From Variovorax sp. S12S4 (lineage in GTDB: Bacteria > Pseudomonadota > Gammaproteobacteria > Burkholderiales > Burkholderiaceae_C), in contig NZ_JALPKR020000002.1 in NCBI RefSeq assembly GCF_023195515.1, forward strand, positions 4,441,001 through 4,505,000: a DNA stretch of 64,000 nucleotides, given 5' to 3'. A program made the translations under genes and the position numbers. The notes below the pieces were generated by a model, which saw only the letters and a program-made list of their open reading frames with translations, ran no database searches and was not told where the DNA came from. Below are positions 44,296 to 55,609 of the stretch, piece after piece; within the stretch, counting starts at the first letter, position 1, and every line of letters starts with the position of its first letter.

Positions 44296-45333
44296 ATGAA
44301 AACGACTTTCAAGTTTGCAGCTGCCGGCCTCGTGGCCGCGGCCTTCGCCCATGTTCCCGCTTTCGCACAAGATGTGACCGGCGCCGGCGCCAGCTTCCCG
44401 GCACCGCTGTATGCCAAGTGGGCCTCCGATTTCAACAAGAGCACCGGCGTCAAGATCAACTACCAGTCGGTCGGCTCGGGTGCCGGCCTCAAGCAGATCG
44501 AAGCCAAGACGGTCGATTTCGGCGCTTCGGACGCGCCCCTGAAGGACGAAGAGCTCCAGGCCAAGGGCCTGATGCAGTTCCCCACCGTCATCGGCGGCGT
44601 GATTCCCGTGGTCAACATTCCCGGCATCAAGCCGGGCGAACTGAAGCTCAACGGCCAGGTGCTGGGCGACATCTACCTGGGCAAGATCACCAAGTGGAAC
44701 GACCCAGCCATCAAGGCGCTGAACGGCTCGCTGGCCCTGCCGGACGCCGCCATTGCACCGGTTCGCCGCGCCGACGGCTCGGGCACCAGCTTCCTGTTCA
44801 CCAACTACCTGAGCAAGGTCAACGCCGAGTGGAAGAGCAAGGTCGGCGAAGGCACGGCCGTGAACTGGCCCACCGGCGCGGGCGGCAAGGGCAATGAAGG
44901 CGTCGCCGCTTTCGTGAACCGCCTGCCCAACTCGATCGGGTATGTCGAATACGCCTACGTCAAGCAGAACAAGATGACGTACGCCCAGCTGCAGAACGCA
45001 GCCGGCAACTTCGTCTCGCCTGAAGACACGGCCTTCAAGGCCGCTGCCGCCGCGGCCGACTGGAACAAGAGCTTCTACCAGGTGCTGACCAACCAGGCCG
45101 ACAAGGGCGCATGGCCGATCACCGGCGCGACCTTCATCCTGCTGCACAAGGCGCAGGACAAGCCCGCCAACGCCACCACCGTGCTCAAGTTCTTCGACTG
45201 GGCCTACAAGAACGGCGACAAGACCGCCGACGAGCTCGACTACGTGCCGATGCCCGATACGGTCAAGGCCACGATTGCCAAGGCATGGGGCGAGGTGAAG
45301 GACGCATCGGGCAAGCCGGTCGCGTTCAAGTAA
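44296..45333 (+). CDS. pstS: Periplasmic phosphate-binding protein of the Pst ABC transporter
   Basis: A 345-residue protein with signal peptide ([20 protein letters not shown] then PAFAQ), followed by the PstS start [20 protein letters not shown]. Phosphate-binding segments are visible: [23 protein letters not shown] and [17 protein letters not shown]. It delivers phosphate to PstCA. First gene of pstSCAB-phoU-phoB-phoR; ribosome site AAAGGAAG and a strong Pho box upstream. Confidence 0.97.
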   Translation: MKTTFKFAAAGLVAAAFAHVPAFAQDVTGAGASFPAPLYAKWASDFNKSTGVKINYQSVGSGAGLKQIEAKTVDFGASDAPLKDEELQAKGLMQFPTVIGGVIPVVNIPGIKPGELKLNGQVLGDIYLGKITKWNDPAIKALNGSLALPDAAIAPVRRADGSGTSFLFTNYLSKVNAEWKSKVGEGTAVNWPTGAGGKGNEGVAAFVNRLPNSIGYVEYAYVKQNKMTYAQLQNAAGNFVSPEDTAFKAAAAAADWNKSFYQVLTNQADKGAWPITGATFILLHKAQDKPANATTVLKFFDWAYKNGDKTADELDYVPMPDTVKATIAKAWGEVKDASGKPVAFK

Positions 45334-45367
45334 GCAACCCACCCACCCAGCCCAGAACGGCGCATCC

Positions 45368-46447
45368 ATGAGCAGCACACCGCTCCAGGATGCGCCGCAT
45401 TCGTCTTTGCCGGAGCGACCCGTGTCATCCACTTTTCCTGCTTCCGCATCCGCGCTCGACCTCGCTGCCGAGCGCGGCCGCGCCACTGCTCCACCGCCCG
45501 CCAAGGCACCGCGCTCGGGCCCCATGGCCGACCGCCTGTTCGGCTGGGCCGCCAAGGGCGCCGCGTTGCTCACGCTCGCGATGCTGATCGGCATCCTGCT
45601 GTCGCTGATCGCCGGCGCATGGCCCGCCATTTCGAAATACGGCCTGGGCTTTCTCACCAGCAGCGTGTGGGACCCCGTGCAGAACGAATACGGCGGCCTA
45701 GTCATGATCTACGGCACGCTGGCCACCTCGATCATCGCGCTGGTGATTGCGGTGCCGGTGAGCTTCGGCATTGCGCTGTTTTTGACTGAGCTTTCGCCCA
45801 GCTGGCTCAAGCGCCCGCTGGGCACGGCCATCGAGCTGCTTGCCGCGGTGCCGTCCATCGTGTACGGCATGTGGGGCCTGCTCGTGTTCGGCCCGATTCT
45901 TTCCACCTGGGTGCAGCAGCCGCTGCAGAAGCTGCTTGCCGGCGTGCCGTACCTCGGCGCCCTGGTGTCCGGCCCGCCGGTGGGCATCGGCATTCTGTCG
46001 GCCGGCATCATCCTCGCGATCATGATCATTCCGTTCATTGCCTCGGTGATGCGCGACGTGTTCGAGGTGACGCCGCCGTTGCTCAAGGAGTCGGCCTACG
46101 GGCTCGGCTCCACGACCTGGGAAGTGGTCTCGAAGGTCGTGCTGCCCTACACCAAGGCCGGCGTCATCGGCGGCATCATGCTCGGCCTTGGCCGGGCGCT
46201 GGGTGAGACGATGGCGGTCACCTTCGTGATCGGCAACATGAACCAGCTCAATTCGCTGTCGGTGTTCGAGGCTGCCAACAGCATTACCTCGGCGCTTGCC
46301 AACGAGTTTGCCGAAGCCGGCGCCGGCCTTCACCAGGCCGCGCTGATGTACCTCGGCCTGGTGCTGTTCTTCATTACCTTCGTGGTGCTGACGCTCTCCA
46401 AGGTGCTGCTGGCCCAGATGAAGAAGAGCGAAGGGACCAAGTCATGA
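45368..46447 (+). CDS. pstC: Phosphate ABC transporter permease PstC
   Basis: A 359-residue inner-membrane protein with about six helices after an unusually long hydrophilic N-terminal extension of about 60 residues (Pro/Ala/Ser-rich). The permease core has [27 protein letters not shown] and the cytoplasmic EAA-type loop [21 protein letters not shown] ... [17 protein letters not shown]. Overlaps pstA by 4 nt (ATGA). Confidence 0.96.
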   Translation: MSSTPLQDAPHSSLPERPVSSTFPASASALDLAAERGRATAPPPAKAPRSGPMADRLFGWAAKGAALLTLAMLIGILLSLIAGAWPAISKYGLGFLTSSVWDPVQNEYGGLVMIYGTLATSIIALVIAVPVSFGIALFLTELSPSWLKRPLGTAIELLAAVPSIVYGMWGLLVFGPILSTWVQQPLQKLLAGVPYLGALVSGPPVGIGILSAGIILAIMIIPFIASVMRDVFEVTPPLLKESAYGLGSTTWEVVSKVVLPYTKAGVIGGIMLGLGRALGETMAVTFVIGNMNQLNSLSVFEAANSITSALANEFAEAGAGLHQAALMYLGLVLFFITFVVLTLSKVLLAQMKKSEGTKS

Positions 46448-47334
46448 ATACGAGCACTGCACAAAACCTGCTGAGCGCCAAGGCGCTTGCAGAAACCCGC
46501 CAGGCCAAGTTCGCCTCGCGCAAGCGGGTCAACCAGATCGCGCTCACGCTGTCGCTCGCCGCGATGATGTTCGGTGTGTTCTGGCTCATCTGGATTCTTT
46601 GGGAAACGCTGCGACTGGGCCTTGGCGGCCTGGCGCTTGCCACGTTCACCGAAATGACCCCGCCGCCGAACGAGGCGGGCGGCATCGCCAACGCGATCTT
46701 CGGCTCGTTCGTGATGGTGGCGCTGGCCACCTTCGTGGGCACGCCGATCGGCATCATGGCCGGCATCTACCTGGCCGAGTACAACCCCAAGGGCTGGCTC
46801 TCGTCGGTGACGCGCTTCGTCAACGACATCCTGCTGTCGGCCCCGTCGATCGTGATCGGCCTGTTCGTTTATGCCGTGGTGGTGGCGTACTTCAAGACCT
46901 TCTCGGGCCTTGCGGGTGCGCTTTCGCTGGCGCTGATCGTGATTCCGGTGGTCATTCGCACCACCGAGAACATGCTGCAGCTGGTGCCGCCGGGCCTGCG
47001 CGAAGCGGCCTATGCACTTGGCACGCCCAAGTGGAAGGTGATCTTGAGCATCACGCTGCGCGCCGCGCGTGCCGGTGTGGTCACGGGTGTGCTGCTGGCC
47101 GTGGCGCGCATTGCCGGCGAAACCGCGCCGCTGCTCTTCACCGCGCTGAACAACCAGTTCTGGACCGCCGACATCAGCCAGCCAATGGCCAGCCTGCCGG
47201 TGACGATCTTCAAGTTTGCGATGAGCCCGTACGAAAACTGGCAACAGCTGGCCTGGGCCGGCGTGTTCCTGATCACCGTGGCCGTGCTTGCCCTCAACAT
47301 CCTGGCGCGCGTTCTTACGCGCAACAAACTCTGA
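46444..47334 (+). CDS. pstA: Phosphate ABC transporter permease PstA
   Basis: A 296-residue inner-membrane protein with six helices. The coupling loop is [30 protein letters not shown], and [20 protein letters not shown] follows. It forms the phosphate channel with PstC. ATG overlaps the pstC stop. Confidence 0.96.
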   Translation: MNTSTAQNLLSAKALAETRQAKFASRKRVNQIALTLSLAAMMFGVFWLIWILWETLRLGLGGLALATFTEMTPPPNEAGGIANAIFGSFVMVALATFVGTPIGIMAGIYLAEYNPKGWLSSVTRFVNDILLSAPSIVIGLFVYAVVVAYFKTFSGLAGALSLALIVIPVVIRTTENMLQLVPPGLREAAYALGTPKWKVILSITLRAARAGVVTGVLLAVARIAGETAPLLFTALNNQFWTADISQPMASLPVTIFKFAMSPYENWQQLAWAGVFLITVAVLALNILARVLTRNKL

Positions 47335-47354
47335 TTCAAGAAGAAGTAGCAACC

Positions 47355-48134
47355 ATGCCAAACACTGTCGCACAACCGTCGCGCTCGAAGATCTCGGTCA
47401 AGGACCTGAACTTCTACTACGGCAAGTTCCACGCGCTCAAGGGCATCAACCTCGAGATTCCCGAGAACAAGGTTACGGCCTTCATCGGCCCGTCAGGCTG
47501 CGGCAAGTCGACCCTGCTGCGCACCTTCAACCGCATGTTCGAGCTCTACCCGGAGCAGCGCGCCGAAGGCACCATTGCGCTGGACGGCGAGAACCTGCTC
47601 ACCTCCAAGCAGGACGTGGCCCTGATCCGAGCGAAGGTCGGCATGGTGTTCCAGAAGCCCACGCCGTTCCCGATGTCGATCTACGACAACATCGCCTTCG
47701 GCGTGAAGCTGTTCGAGAACCTGAGCGCCAGCGAAATGGACGACCGCGTCGAGTGGGCCCTGAAGAAGGCCGCCCTCTGGACCGAGGTGCGCGACAAGCT
47801 GCAGCAAAGCGGCTCGGGCCTTTCGGGCGGCCAGCAGCAGCGCCTGTGCATTGCACGCGGCATCGCCATCAAGCCCGAAGTGCTGCTGCTCGACGAGCCG
47901 TGCTCCGCACTCGACCCGATTTCGACCGCGAAGATCGAAGAGTTGATTGCCGAGCTGAAAAACGAGTACACCGTGGTCATCGTGACGCACAACATGCAGC
48001 AGGCCGCACGCTGTAGCGACTACACCGCGTACATGTACCTGGGCGACCTGATCGAGTTCGGCGCGACGGAACAGATGTTCTTCAAGCCGCAGCGCAAGGA
48101 GACCGAGGACTACATTACCGGCCGTTTCGGCTGA
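47355..48134 (+). CDS. pstB: Phosphate ABC transporter ATPase PstB
   Basis: A 259-residue ABC ATPase: Walker [11 protein letters not shown] near residue 45, Q-loop [18 protein letters not shown], signature [14 protein letters not shown], Walker [14 protein letters not shown] and switch His in [12 protein letters not shown]. Couples ATP hydrolysis to phosphate import. Start chosen at MPNTVAQPS following AGAAGTAG. Confidence 0.97.
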   Translation: MPNTVAQPSRSKISVKDLNFYYGKFHALKGINLEIPENKVTAFIGPSGCGKSTLLRTFNRMFELYPEQRAEGTIALDGENLLTSKQDVALIRAKVGMVFQKPTPFPMSIYDNIAFGVKLFENLSASEMDDRVEWALKKAALWTEVRDKLQQSGSGLSGGQQQRLCIARGIAIKPEVLLLDEPCSALDPISTAKIEELIAELKNEYTVVIVTHNMQQAARCSDYTAYMYLGDLIEFGATEQMFFKPQRKETEDYITGRFG

Positions 48135-48150
48135 TGCCAAGGAGGCACAC

Positions 48151-48852
48151 ATGACTGAAAAACATCTCTCCAGCCAGTTCGACAGCGAACTCAACGGCGT
48201 TTCGTCGCGCGTGATGGAACTCGGCGGCATGGTCGAGGCGCAGATCCACCAGGCGGTGTACGCGCTGCTGCAGTTCGACCCCGAAGCGGCCGACCGCGTG
48301 ATGGAAACCGAGCACCGCGTGAACGCGATGGAGATCGAGATCGACCGCGAGCTGTCGTCGATCATCGCGCGGCGCCAGCCGACCGCGCGCGACCTGCGCC
48401 TTCTGATCGCCATTTCCAAGACCACGGCCAACCTCGAGCGCGTGGGCGACGAGGCCAACAAGATCGCACGCATGGTCAAGTCGATCATCGAGAGCGGTTC
48501 GGCCCGCGCGCTGCCTTCGAATGAACTGCGCATCGCCGCCGACCTGGCCTCGGGCCTGCTGCGCACCGCGCTGGACGCGTTCGCGCGCCTGGACACGGCC
48601 GCCGCGCTGTCGATCCTGAAGGACGACGACCTGATCGACAAGGAGTTCGACGGCTTCGTGCGCAAGCTGGTCACCTACATGATGGAAGACCCGCGCACCA
48701 TCTCGGCCAGCCTCGACCTGTTGTTCCTGGCCAAGGCCATCGAACGCATCGGAGACCACGCCAAGAACATCGCCGAGTTCATCATCTACATCGTCAAGGG
48801 CGCCGATGTACGGCACACTTCGATGCAGGAAATCGAATCGGCGCTGCAGTAA
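48151..48852 (+). CDS. phoU: Phosphate signalling protein PhoU
   Basis: A 233-residue all-helical protein of two PhoU repeats. Each repeat shows the conserved metal-binding pattern near the end of its third helix: RVGDEANKIARM and RIGDHAKNIAEFIIYIVKG. It links the Pst transporter to PhoR, damping the regulon when phosphate is sufficient. AAGGAGG ribosome site; 16 nt after pstB. Confidence 0.96.
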   Translation: MTEKHLSSQFDSELNGVSSRVMELGGMVEAQIHQAVYALLQFDPEAADRVMETEHRVNAMEIEIDRELSSIIARRQPTARDLRLLIAISKTTANLERVGDEANKIARMVKSIIESGSARALPSNELRIAADLASGLLRTALDAFARLDTAAALSILKDDDLIDKEFDGFVRKLVTYMMEDPRTISASLDLLFLAKAIERIGDHAKNIAEFIIYIVKGADVRHTSMQEIESALQ

Positions 48853-48881
48853 CAGAACGAGCGCCAGACTCCCCAGAAAGC

Positions 48882-49574
48882 ATGAAGAAACCCCGAGTCC
48901 TGATCGTCGAAGACGAGTCGTCGATCGCCGAGCTGATCGCCGTCAACCTGCGCCACAACGGCTTCGAGCCGATCTGGTCGGAAGACGGTGCCGCAGCCCA
49001 GCGCGAGATCGACGCTTTCCTGCCGGACCTGATCCTGCTCGACTGGATGCTGCCGGGCCAAAGCGGCCTGCAGCTCGCCCGCCAGTGGCGCAAGGACGCA
49101 CGCACCAAGGCCATCCCGATCCTGATGCTGACCGCGCGCGGCGACGAGCCCGACAAGGTGGCCGGCCTGGACGCGGGCGCCGACGACTACATCACCAAGC
49201 CGTTCTCCACCCAGGAAATGCTCGCGCGCATTCGCGCCGTGCTGCGCCGCCGCGCACCCGAGGTGGTGACCGAGCGCGTGGAGATCGGCGAGCTCGCGCT
49301 CGACACCGCCACGCACCGCGTCACCTGGCAAGGCAATGCGCTCAAGGTGGGGCCCACCGAGTTCAAGCTGCTGGCCTACCTGATGCAGCATGCCGAACGC
49401 GTGCACAGCCGTGCGCAGTTGCTCGACAAGGTCTGGGGCGACCATGTCTACATCGAGGAACGCACGGTTGACGTGCACGTCAAGCGCCTGCGCGAATCGC
49501 TGGGTGCCGCGGCACCCATGGTCGAAACCGTGCGCGGCGCCGGCTATCGCCTGACTGCCCAAGTCACGGTTTGA
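48882..49574 (+). CDS. phoB: Phosphate regulon response regulator PhoB
   Basis: A 230-residue OmpR-family regulator. Receiver: VLIVEDESSI acidic pair, LILLDWMLPGQSG phospho-Asp near 54, LMLTARGDE and ITKPFSTQE. Winged helix: LKVGPTEFKLLAYLMQHAERVHSR and the typical YIEERTVDVHVKRLRESL, ending VRGAGYRL. Binds the Pho boxes listed in this annotation. Confidence 0.96.
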   Translation: MKKPRVLIVEDESSIAELIAVNLRHNGFEPIWSEDGAAAQREIDAFLPDLILLDWMLPGQSGLQLARQWRKDARTKAIPILMLTARGDEPDKVAGLDAGADDYITKPFSTQEMLARIRAVLRRRAPEVVTERVEIGELALDTATHRVTWQGNALKVGPTEFKLLAYLMQHAERVHSRAQLLDKVWGDHVYIEERTVDVHVKRLRESLGAAAPMVETVRGAGYRLTAQVTV

Positions 49575-49618
49575 AGAGCGCGGTGTTCATCGGCCGCGGG
49601 CGCGGATAATCGCGCGCC

Positions 49619-50955
49619 ATGCCTTTCCGTATTGCTACTTTTCTTATAGCGTCCATCGTCTTTGGCTTGGGCGCTGCAGGCATTTTCGGCTGGAAGTTCG
49701 GATGGCTGGGTGCCTGGCTGGGCGCGGTGCTCTGGCTCGCGCTGGACGCGTGGCGGGCCGAGCGCCTGCTGCGGGTGTTGCGCAATAACGCATCGGGGCT
49801 GCCCACGCGCGGAGCCGGCGTGTGGGGTGAACTCGCGGAGCGAATCCGCAAGCTGCTGCGCGAGCGCGAGCAGCAGACCCGGCAGGCCGAAGAGCGCCTT
49901 CAGGAGTTTCTGGCGGCCATCCAGGCGTCCCCCAACGGCGTGATCCTGCTCGATGAGCAGGGCCGTATCGAATGGTGCAACCAGACGGCGGCCGCCCAGT
50001 TCGGCATCAATGCCGAGCGCGATCTTTGCAGCACCTTGCAAACCTGGTGCGCGACCCGGCCTTCGTGGCCTACCTGGCCTCGTGGAACTACAGCCGCGAT
50101 GTCGTCATCGATGCCTCCGGCCACGGCCAGGCGCAGCAGCGCAGCCATCCGGTGCGGCTTTCGGTGCAGGTGCATCCGTATGCCGGCAACCGGCGCATGC
50201 TGCTCACGCGCGACATTACCGCGGTAGAGCAGGCGGAAGCCATGCGGCGCGACTTCGTCGCGAATGTTTCGCATGAAATCCGCACGCCGCTCACGGTGCT
50301 GGCCGGCTTTGTCGAAACGCTGCAGAACCTTCCGCTCGATGCGGAGGAGCGCACGCGGTACCTGTCGCTGATGAGCCAGCAGTCGCACCGCATGGAAACG
50401 CTGGTGAACGACCTGCTGACGCTCTCGCGCCTCGAAGGAAGCGCGCCGCCTTCGGGCAACCAGTGGATCCGGATTCGCGCGCTGCTTGCGCAGTGCGAAG
50501 ACGAAGGGCGCGGGTTGTCCGGCCGGCTGGTGCCGCAGGGGCATCGGCTTTCCTTCACGATCGACGCCGAGTCCGAAATTTCTGGTGCGCCGACAGAGCT
50601 GCAAAGCGCCATGTCGAACCTGCTGACCAACGCCATTCGCTACACGCCCGGCGGCGGCGAGGTGGCGGTGACCTGGCGGCGGTTGCCCGACGGGCGCGGT
50701 GAATACGCAGTGCGCGACACCGGCCCCGGCATTGCCGCCGAGCACATTCCCCGCCTGACGGAGCGCTTCTATCGCATCGACCGCAGCCGCTCGCGCGAGA
50801 CTGGCGGCACCGGGCTGGGCCTCGCCATCGTCAAGCACATTGCGCAGCGGCACGGAGCTGAACTGCGCATCGAGAGCACGGTGGGCAAGGGCTCCCGCTT
50901 TGCGCTGGTTTTTCCGGCGAACAGGGTGCGGGAAGCGCGGCTGCTAGCGAAGTGA
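49619..50955 (+). pseudogene. phoR: Phosphate regulon sensor kinase PhoR, split by a one-base frameshift
   Basis: Frame 1 encodes the N-terminal membrane region (two helices within residues 5-45, no periplasmic domain, as in PhoR) and the start of the PAS domain (GVILLDEQGRIEWCNQTAA). From about 50025 the product continues in another frame: the rest of PAS, RRDFVANVSHEIRTPLTVLAGF with the phosphorylated His, NLLTNAIRYTPGGG, DTGPGIAAEH and GTGLGLAIVKHI. Adding one T to TTT at 50025-50027 reads ERDLLQHLANLVRDP and gives a 445-residue kinase. An intact phoR is expected, as pst-phoB looks functional, so an assembly error is favoured. Its end overlaps the convergent MATE gene by 12 nt. Confidence 0.9.
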
Positions 50956-52287
50956 ACGCCGCATCGTCCACCGCAGCAGGGCGCCGAACAGCACGGCAGT
51001 GACCGCGAGCGCGCCCGAGCCCATGAGCCAGAACGCCAGCGGCGACTGCATCGCGGGCCAGGGCCCCAGGCCGCGGTAGGCCAGCAGATAGCTGCCGCCA
51101 AGGCCCAGCCCCCACAGCAGCGTGCAATAGATGACGAGCGGCGCCAGCGTGACGCGGTAGCAGCGCAGCACGAACACGCACAGCGTCTGCAGCGCGTCGG
51201 CAAAGTGGTAGGCCGCCACCACCAGCAGCAACGCCGCGGCAATTGCCACCACGGCCGGGTTGTCCGAATACACGTGGGCCAGCTTGAAGCGCAGGGCCAC
51301 CATGGCCCCCGCGAAGAACAGCGCGCAGAGGGCGGTGAGCTCAAACCCCATGCGGCAGGCGCGGCGCGCCTTGGCCGCATGGCCGGCACCGAGCCAGAAG
51401 CTCACGCGCGCGCTGGTGGCAATGGCCAATGAAAGAGGCACCATGTAGGCCACCGCCAGCACGTTGGAGGCAATCTGGTGTGCTGCTGCCGCGGCCGTGC
51501 CGAGCCGAGCGATGAACAGCGCCATCAAGGTGAACGAAGTCACCTCCACCAGCACCGCCAAACCCCCGGGAATGCCAAGGCTTGCAAACTGGCGGATCTG
51601 CCGCCAGTCGGGTGCCTCGATGCGTTCCCAGAGCCGGTAGTCCTTGTAGAACGAGCTGCTGCGCAGGAGCCATGCCGCACAGGCCAGCATCGCCCAGTTC
51701 ACGCACAGCGTGGCCCAGGCGCAGCCCACCAGGCCCATGGCCGGCAGGCCCGCGCCGCCGAAGGTGAACCAGATCGACAGAGGAAGCTTCACGAACAGCG
51801 AGCCGAGCTGCAGCCAGGTGACGACCTGCGGCTTGCCGAGGCTCTGGTTCAGCGTGCTGAACAAGCGGAAGAGCAGGGCAGGCGGCAGCGCAAAGGCCAG
51901 CACTGCCAGGTACGCCTCCACGCCGGCACGCATGTCGGGAGGCACCTGGGTCCAGCGCAACACCGCGCCAGGGAAAAGCAGCACCACCATGCCGATCGCG
52001 ATGGTGATGGCGCTCAGGTAAAGCGACTGCCGCACCGAGCGGCCGACTTCGCTCCTGCGGTCGGCGCCGTGCAGTTCGGCCCACACCGGCAGCAGCGCCT
52101 GCAGCACGCCCATCAGCGAGACGAACACGCTGATGAAGACGGCCGCGCCCACCGACAGCGCGGCGAGGGCGCTTTCGGCATAGCGCCCGGCCACGATGGT
52201 GTCGGTCACGCCGAATGCCATCACGGCCAGCTGGCCGACCAGCACCGTGCCGGCGTGCCGCGCGATCAGACCTCTTTCGCCGGTCAC
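50944..52287 (-). CDS. MATE-family multidrug/Na+ efflux transporter (NorM-like)
   Basis: A 447-residue membrane protein with twelve helices in two MATE halves. The start ERGLIARHAGTVLVGQLAVMAFGVTDTIVAGRY, with VGAAVFISVFVSLMGVLQALLPV and WVELHGA-like segments, matches the NorM group, as does LGIPGGLAVLVEVTSFTLMALFIARLG at the start of the second half. Exchanges cations for drugs or metabolites. Followed 3 nt before by the membrane glycosyltransferase gene on the same strand, so the two probably form one transcript. Confidence 0.9.
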   Translation of the reverse strand: MTGERGLIARHAGTVLVGQLAVMAFGVTDTIVAGRYAESALAALSVGAAVFISVFVSLMGVLQALLPVWAELHGADRRSEVGRSVRQSLYLSAITIAIGMVVLLFPGAVLRWTQVPPDMRAGVEAYLAVLAFALPPALLFRLFSTLNQSLGKPQVVTWLQLGSLFVKLPLSIWFTFGGAGLPAMGLVGCAWATLCVNWAMLACAAWLLRSSSFYKDYRLWERIEAPDWRQIRQFASLGIPGGLAVLVEVTSFTLMALFIARLGTAAAAAHQIASNVLAVAYMVPLSLAIATSARVSFWLGAGHAAKARRACRMGFELTALCALFFAGAMVALRFKLAHVYSDNPAVVAIAAALLLVVAAYHFADALQTLCVFVLRCYRVTLAPLVIYCTLLWGLGLGGSYLLAYRGLGPWPAMQSPLAFWLMGSGALAVTAVLFGALLRWTMRRSLR

Positions 52288-52290
52288 TTG

Positions 52291-54026
52291 CTACGGTGCG
52301 ATCTTTTGATAGAGCAGCAGGTCGTCGGTCGCGCTGCTGGGCCGGCGCAGCGTGCCGCTGAAACGCCATTGCTCCAGGGGAATGATGGTGTGCAGCCGCT
52401 CGATGGTCTCGGGGCTGACCAGCAGCCACGGGCAATTGGTGCCAAGCAGCAGCGGCTGCAGGTTGAAGCGGCCATGGTGCTGCAGGGCCGCAATGTGCGC
52501 GCGGCTGAGCGCCAGTTCGGCAACGCAGCTCGGCTGTCCGACCCGTTCGGCGACCGCGCGCACTTGCGGAACGTAGCTGCGCGCGTAGTCGATGGAGGGC
52601 AACCAGAGCGTCATCAGCAGCATCCAGCACAGCGCGGTGCCGCCGGCAGGGAGCACCAGCGTTTTCCAGAGCGCGGCCTGGTGCCGCCCGGTGCGCCAGC
52701 GCACCACCCAGCACCAGGCGATGGTTGCGGCCAGCGCCAGGACAAACGGAACCATAGAGAACTCGGGCACGAAGCCTGGCACCAGGCGTGCCACGCTGGC
52801 GGCCGGCTTGGGCGGCACGCCGGTCTGCATGGCGATCCAGTAGACCCAGCCCAGCACGGCCAGGCCGCTGAAGAACAGCACGTTGAACCAGTCGATCAGC
52901 GCCGCCGCGCTGCGCCGGAAGGTCGGCAGCGCGAAGGCCGCCAGCGTGGCGAACGCGGGCAGCGCCAGCAGCAGCGACCGGTCGGAATAATCGGTGGTCC
53001 AGGTGGCGGCCAGCGGCACCAGCGCAAACCAGAAAGGCAGGGCCACGTGGCGCGCGGTGAGCTGCCGGCGCCAGCGCCAGAGCGTCCAGATGGCCAATGG
53101 CCACACCGGCCAGGTGAACCACACCAGCAGTTTGGCCTGGCTGCGCACGTCGCCCAGCACGGAGGTGCTGCTCGGGTGCCTGCCCGGCAGCTGGATTTTC
53201 CATTCGAGCAACCCGAGGCCCACGGCCAGCGCCGCGGCCACCAGAGCGACTGCGATCATCGTCGCGAGCGCCCCCGGGTGTAGATGGGCCCTTCGTCCGT
53301 CGTGGTGTCGGCCTTGCGGGCGGTGCGCCGCTCGTAGGCCATGAAAAGCGCACTACCGATCGCCAGTGCCAGCCCGACCGTGGGGCCGCCGCTCAGCGTC
53401 ATTCCGACCGTGCCGACGATCAGCGCGATAACGGGGCCGACTCGGCGGTATGGCAGCGCGGCCACGCCGTAGAAGAGATGCGACGCGAAGTACAGCTGCG
53501 CCAGTGCCGGCGTGGTTTCGTGGCCGAGCTGGGCCAGGCCCAGGCAGGCGATCAGCGCCAGCAATCCGCCGTCGGCGATGGCGCGGGCGTAGTCGGTGGG
53601 GCGTGCCTCGCCGCCGAAGGCAAAGGCCACCGGCTGGGCCCGCGAGGTGCGGGCAAGGTAGTAAACCGCGTACCAGGTGGCGGTGAACGTGCCCCAGAGC
53701 ATCAGCGCAAAGACGATGCGCACGGCCAGGTCGGGGTGCAGCCACGAGGGCGCGATCTTGATGGCCCAAGCGCCGATCCAGTACGGAATGAGCGCCGGCG
53801 TTTCAGGCCGCAGGCCCAGCAGCATGGGGTCGAACCAGCGTGCAATGCCTTCGGTGGTTCGCGCCAGCTCGGCCATGTAGCCGAACGACGTGATGTCTGC
53901 GCTCTTCCACGGGCCGCGTCCCACAAGGCCCGGCAGAAGGTAGGCGGCGCATAACAACAGCAACGCAATGCGCGGCAACCGGCGCACGGCGCTCTGGGCA
54001 ACGATCGCAGGAGTGGGTTGATTCAC
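52291..54026 (-). pseudogene. Large membrane glycosyltransferase-like protein (GT39/PMT type), split by a one-base frameshift
   Basis: Two abutting open frames of 256 and 322 codons overlap as ATGA near 53256. The first has about six helices with a PMT-like first loop (KSADITSFGYMAELARTTEGIARWFDPM) that resembles ArnT-type enzymes; the second continues with further helices and a C-terminal periplasmic domain. One extra base in the C5 run 53271-53275 fuses them without a gap as TRGALATMIAVALVAAALAV, a continuous helix, giving 578 residues, a normal GT39 length. Two separate proteins cannot be excluded. Sugar and acceptor are unknown. Confidence 0.72.
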
Positions 54027-54056
54027 AGGGGAAGATGAGCGAACGGCGGTTTTGGG

Positions 54057-54091
54057 AAAGAAAAAGGGCAGCGCGGTAAACCGGGCTGCCC
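54057..54091 (-). terminator. Rho-independent terminator of the bL31 gene
   Basis: On the minus strand GGGCAGC and GCTGCCC close a loop containing a further CGGT/ACCG pair, followed at once by TTTTTCTTT. It lies 20 nt after the bL31 stop codon. Confidence 0.85.
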
Positions 54092-54111
54092 TCAGTGCGA
54101 AAGCGCGTGCT

Positions 54112-54381
54112 TTACTTGGAAGCAGCGCCGGTCGTCTTGCCGAAGCGGTTGCGGAACTTCTCGACGCGACCGCCCATGTTGTCGACCGACTTTTGCGTGC
54201 CGGTGTAGAACGGGTGCGATTCGCTCGTGGTGTCGAGCTTGAACAGCGGCAGTTCGCGGCCGTCGTCGGTCTTGCCCATTTCCTTGGTGTTCGCGCACGA
54301 ACGGGTCACGAACTTGAAGCCGTTCGACATGTCGACGAACAGAACTTCGCGATAATTCGGGTGAATGCCTTCTTTTGCCAT
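54112..54381 (-). CDS. rpmE2: 50S ribosomal protein bL31, type B (zinc-independent)
   Basis: An 89-residue ribosomal protein starting [17 protein letters not shown], with [11 protein letters not shown] in place of the CxxC zinc site of type A, and [10 protein letters not shown] near residue 60, ending in a basic tail. Loss of the Cys pair marks the C-minus form, often expressed under zinc shortage; I see no clear Zur box. Its own terminator follows. Confidence 0.95.
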   Translation of the reverse strand: MAKEGIHPNYREVLFVDMSNGFKFVTRSCANTKEMGKTDDGRELPLFKLDTTSESHPFYTGTQKSVDNMGGRVEKFRNRFGKTTGAASK

Positions 54382-54534
54382 GGTGTTTCCTTTGGGGTCG
54401 ATGCGAGAGCCACAAGCGTGCCGGCAGAGGGCAAGCTGTTCCTTGGGGAAGCGCCGGGCAAAACGCCCAGCCGCACTTTTCGCGGAGCCGTCGATTATCG
54501 CATACTGGCCGTTTCGAGTGAAAGGCCTCCGTAG

Positions 54535-55608
54535 ATGACCTCCAGAACCTTGCGTGCCGGCCTCGTCGGCTACGGCTTTGCCGGCCAGACCTTCCATGCG
54601 CCCGTGCTTTCGGCCGTTCCGGGGTTCGAACTGGCGGCCGTGGCCAGTTCGCAGCCGCAAAAAGTCAATGCCGACTGGCCGAATGCAGCCGTGGTGCCCG
54701 ACGTGGCGGCGCTCGTGGCCCGGCCGGACATCGACCTGGTGGTGGTCGCCACCCCCAATGCGCTGCATTATCCGGTTGCCAAGGTGGCGCTGGAGGCCGG
54801 CAAGCACGTGGTGGTGGACAAGCCTTTCACCCTCGACGTGGCCGAGGCCCGGGATCTGGAAGCGTTGGCCCGGCGCAACAACCGGGTGCTGGCGGTTTAC
54901 CAGAACCGGCGCTTCGACGCCGACTACCTCACGCTCAAGGACGTGCTGGCCAGCGGCGAGCTCGGCCGCCCGGTGTACCTGGAATCGCATTTCGACCGCT
55001 TTCGCCCCGAGGTGCGCGACCGCTGGCGCGAGCAGAAGGTGCCCGGTGCGGGCCTGTGGGTCGACCTGGGCGCGCACCTGGTCGACCAGGCTGTCCAGCT
55101 GTTCGGAAAGCCCGATTCACTGCAGCTCGACACCGCGGCGCTGCGCGACGGGGCGCAGGTCGAAGACTACTTTCATGCCGTGCTGCGCTACGAAAGCGGC
55201 CCGCATGCCCCGCTGCGCGTGGTGCTCCACGCCACGACGCTCGCGGCCCATGCGGCGCCGCGATACATCGTCCACGGCACCCGCGGCAGCTACATCAAGC
55301 ACGGCGTCGATCCGCAGGAAGACGCGCTGCGCGCCGGGCAGCGGCCGCCCATGGCGGGGTGGGGCGCAGACCCGCAAGACGGCGAACTCGTGGTGCCCGG
55401 CAGCGATGGCGGGGAGCCGCAGCGCCGCGTTTGGCCCACGCGGGCCGGCAACTACGTCGACTACTACGCTGCGGTGCGCGATGCGATCCTTGGCAATGGC
55501 CCGAATCCGGTGCCTCCCGAGCAGGCCGTCGCGCTGATGGAACTGCTCGATATCGGCCAGCGGAGCGCGGCCGAGGGGCGGGCGATCCGTATCGTCGAAC
55601 GCCCATGA
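54535..55608 (+). CDS. Gfo/Idh/MocA-family oxidoreductase
   Basis: A 357-residue protein. The NAD(P)-binding fold shows [27 protein letters not shown] at the N-terminus, [29 protein letters not shown] (the EKP-type motif as DKP) near 75-105, and [14 protein letters not shown]. The second half shows [14 protein letters not shown] with the catalytic-type His. This matches the E. coli YdgJ/YcjS-like subgroup of sugar or inositol dehydrogenases; substrate unknown. A strong terminator follows, shared with rho. Confidence 0.9.
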   Translation: MTSRTLRAGLVGYGFAGQTFHAPVLSAVPGFELAAVASSQPQKVNADWPNAAVVPDVAALVARPDIDLVVVATPNALHYPVAKVALEAGKHVVVDKPFTLDVAEARDLEALARRNNRVLAVYQNRRFDADYLTLKDVLASGELGRPVYLESHFDRFRPEVRDRWREQKVPGAGLWVDLGAHLVDQAVQLFGKPDSLQLDTAALRDGAQVEDYFHAVLRYESGPHAPLRVVLHATTLAAHAAPRYIVHGTRGSYIKHGVDPQEDALRAGQRPPMAGWGADPQDGELVVPGSDGGEPQRRVWPTRAGNYVDYYAAVRDAILGNGPNPVPPEQAVALMELLDIGQRSAAEGRAIRIVERP

Positions 55609-55609
55609 A

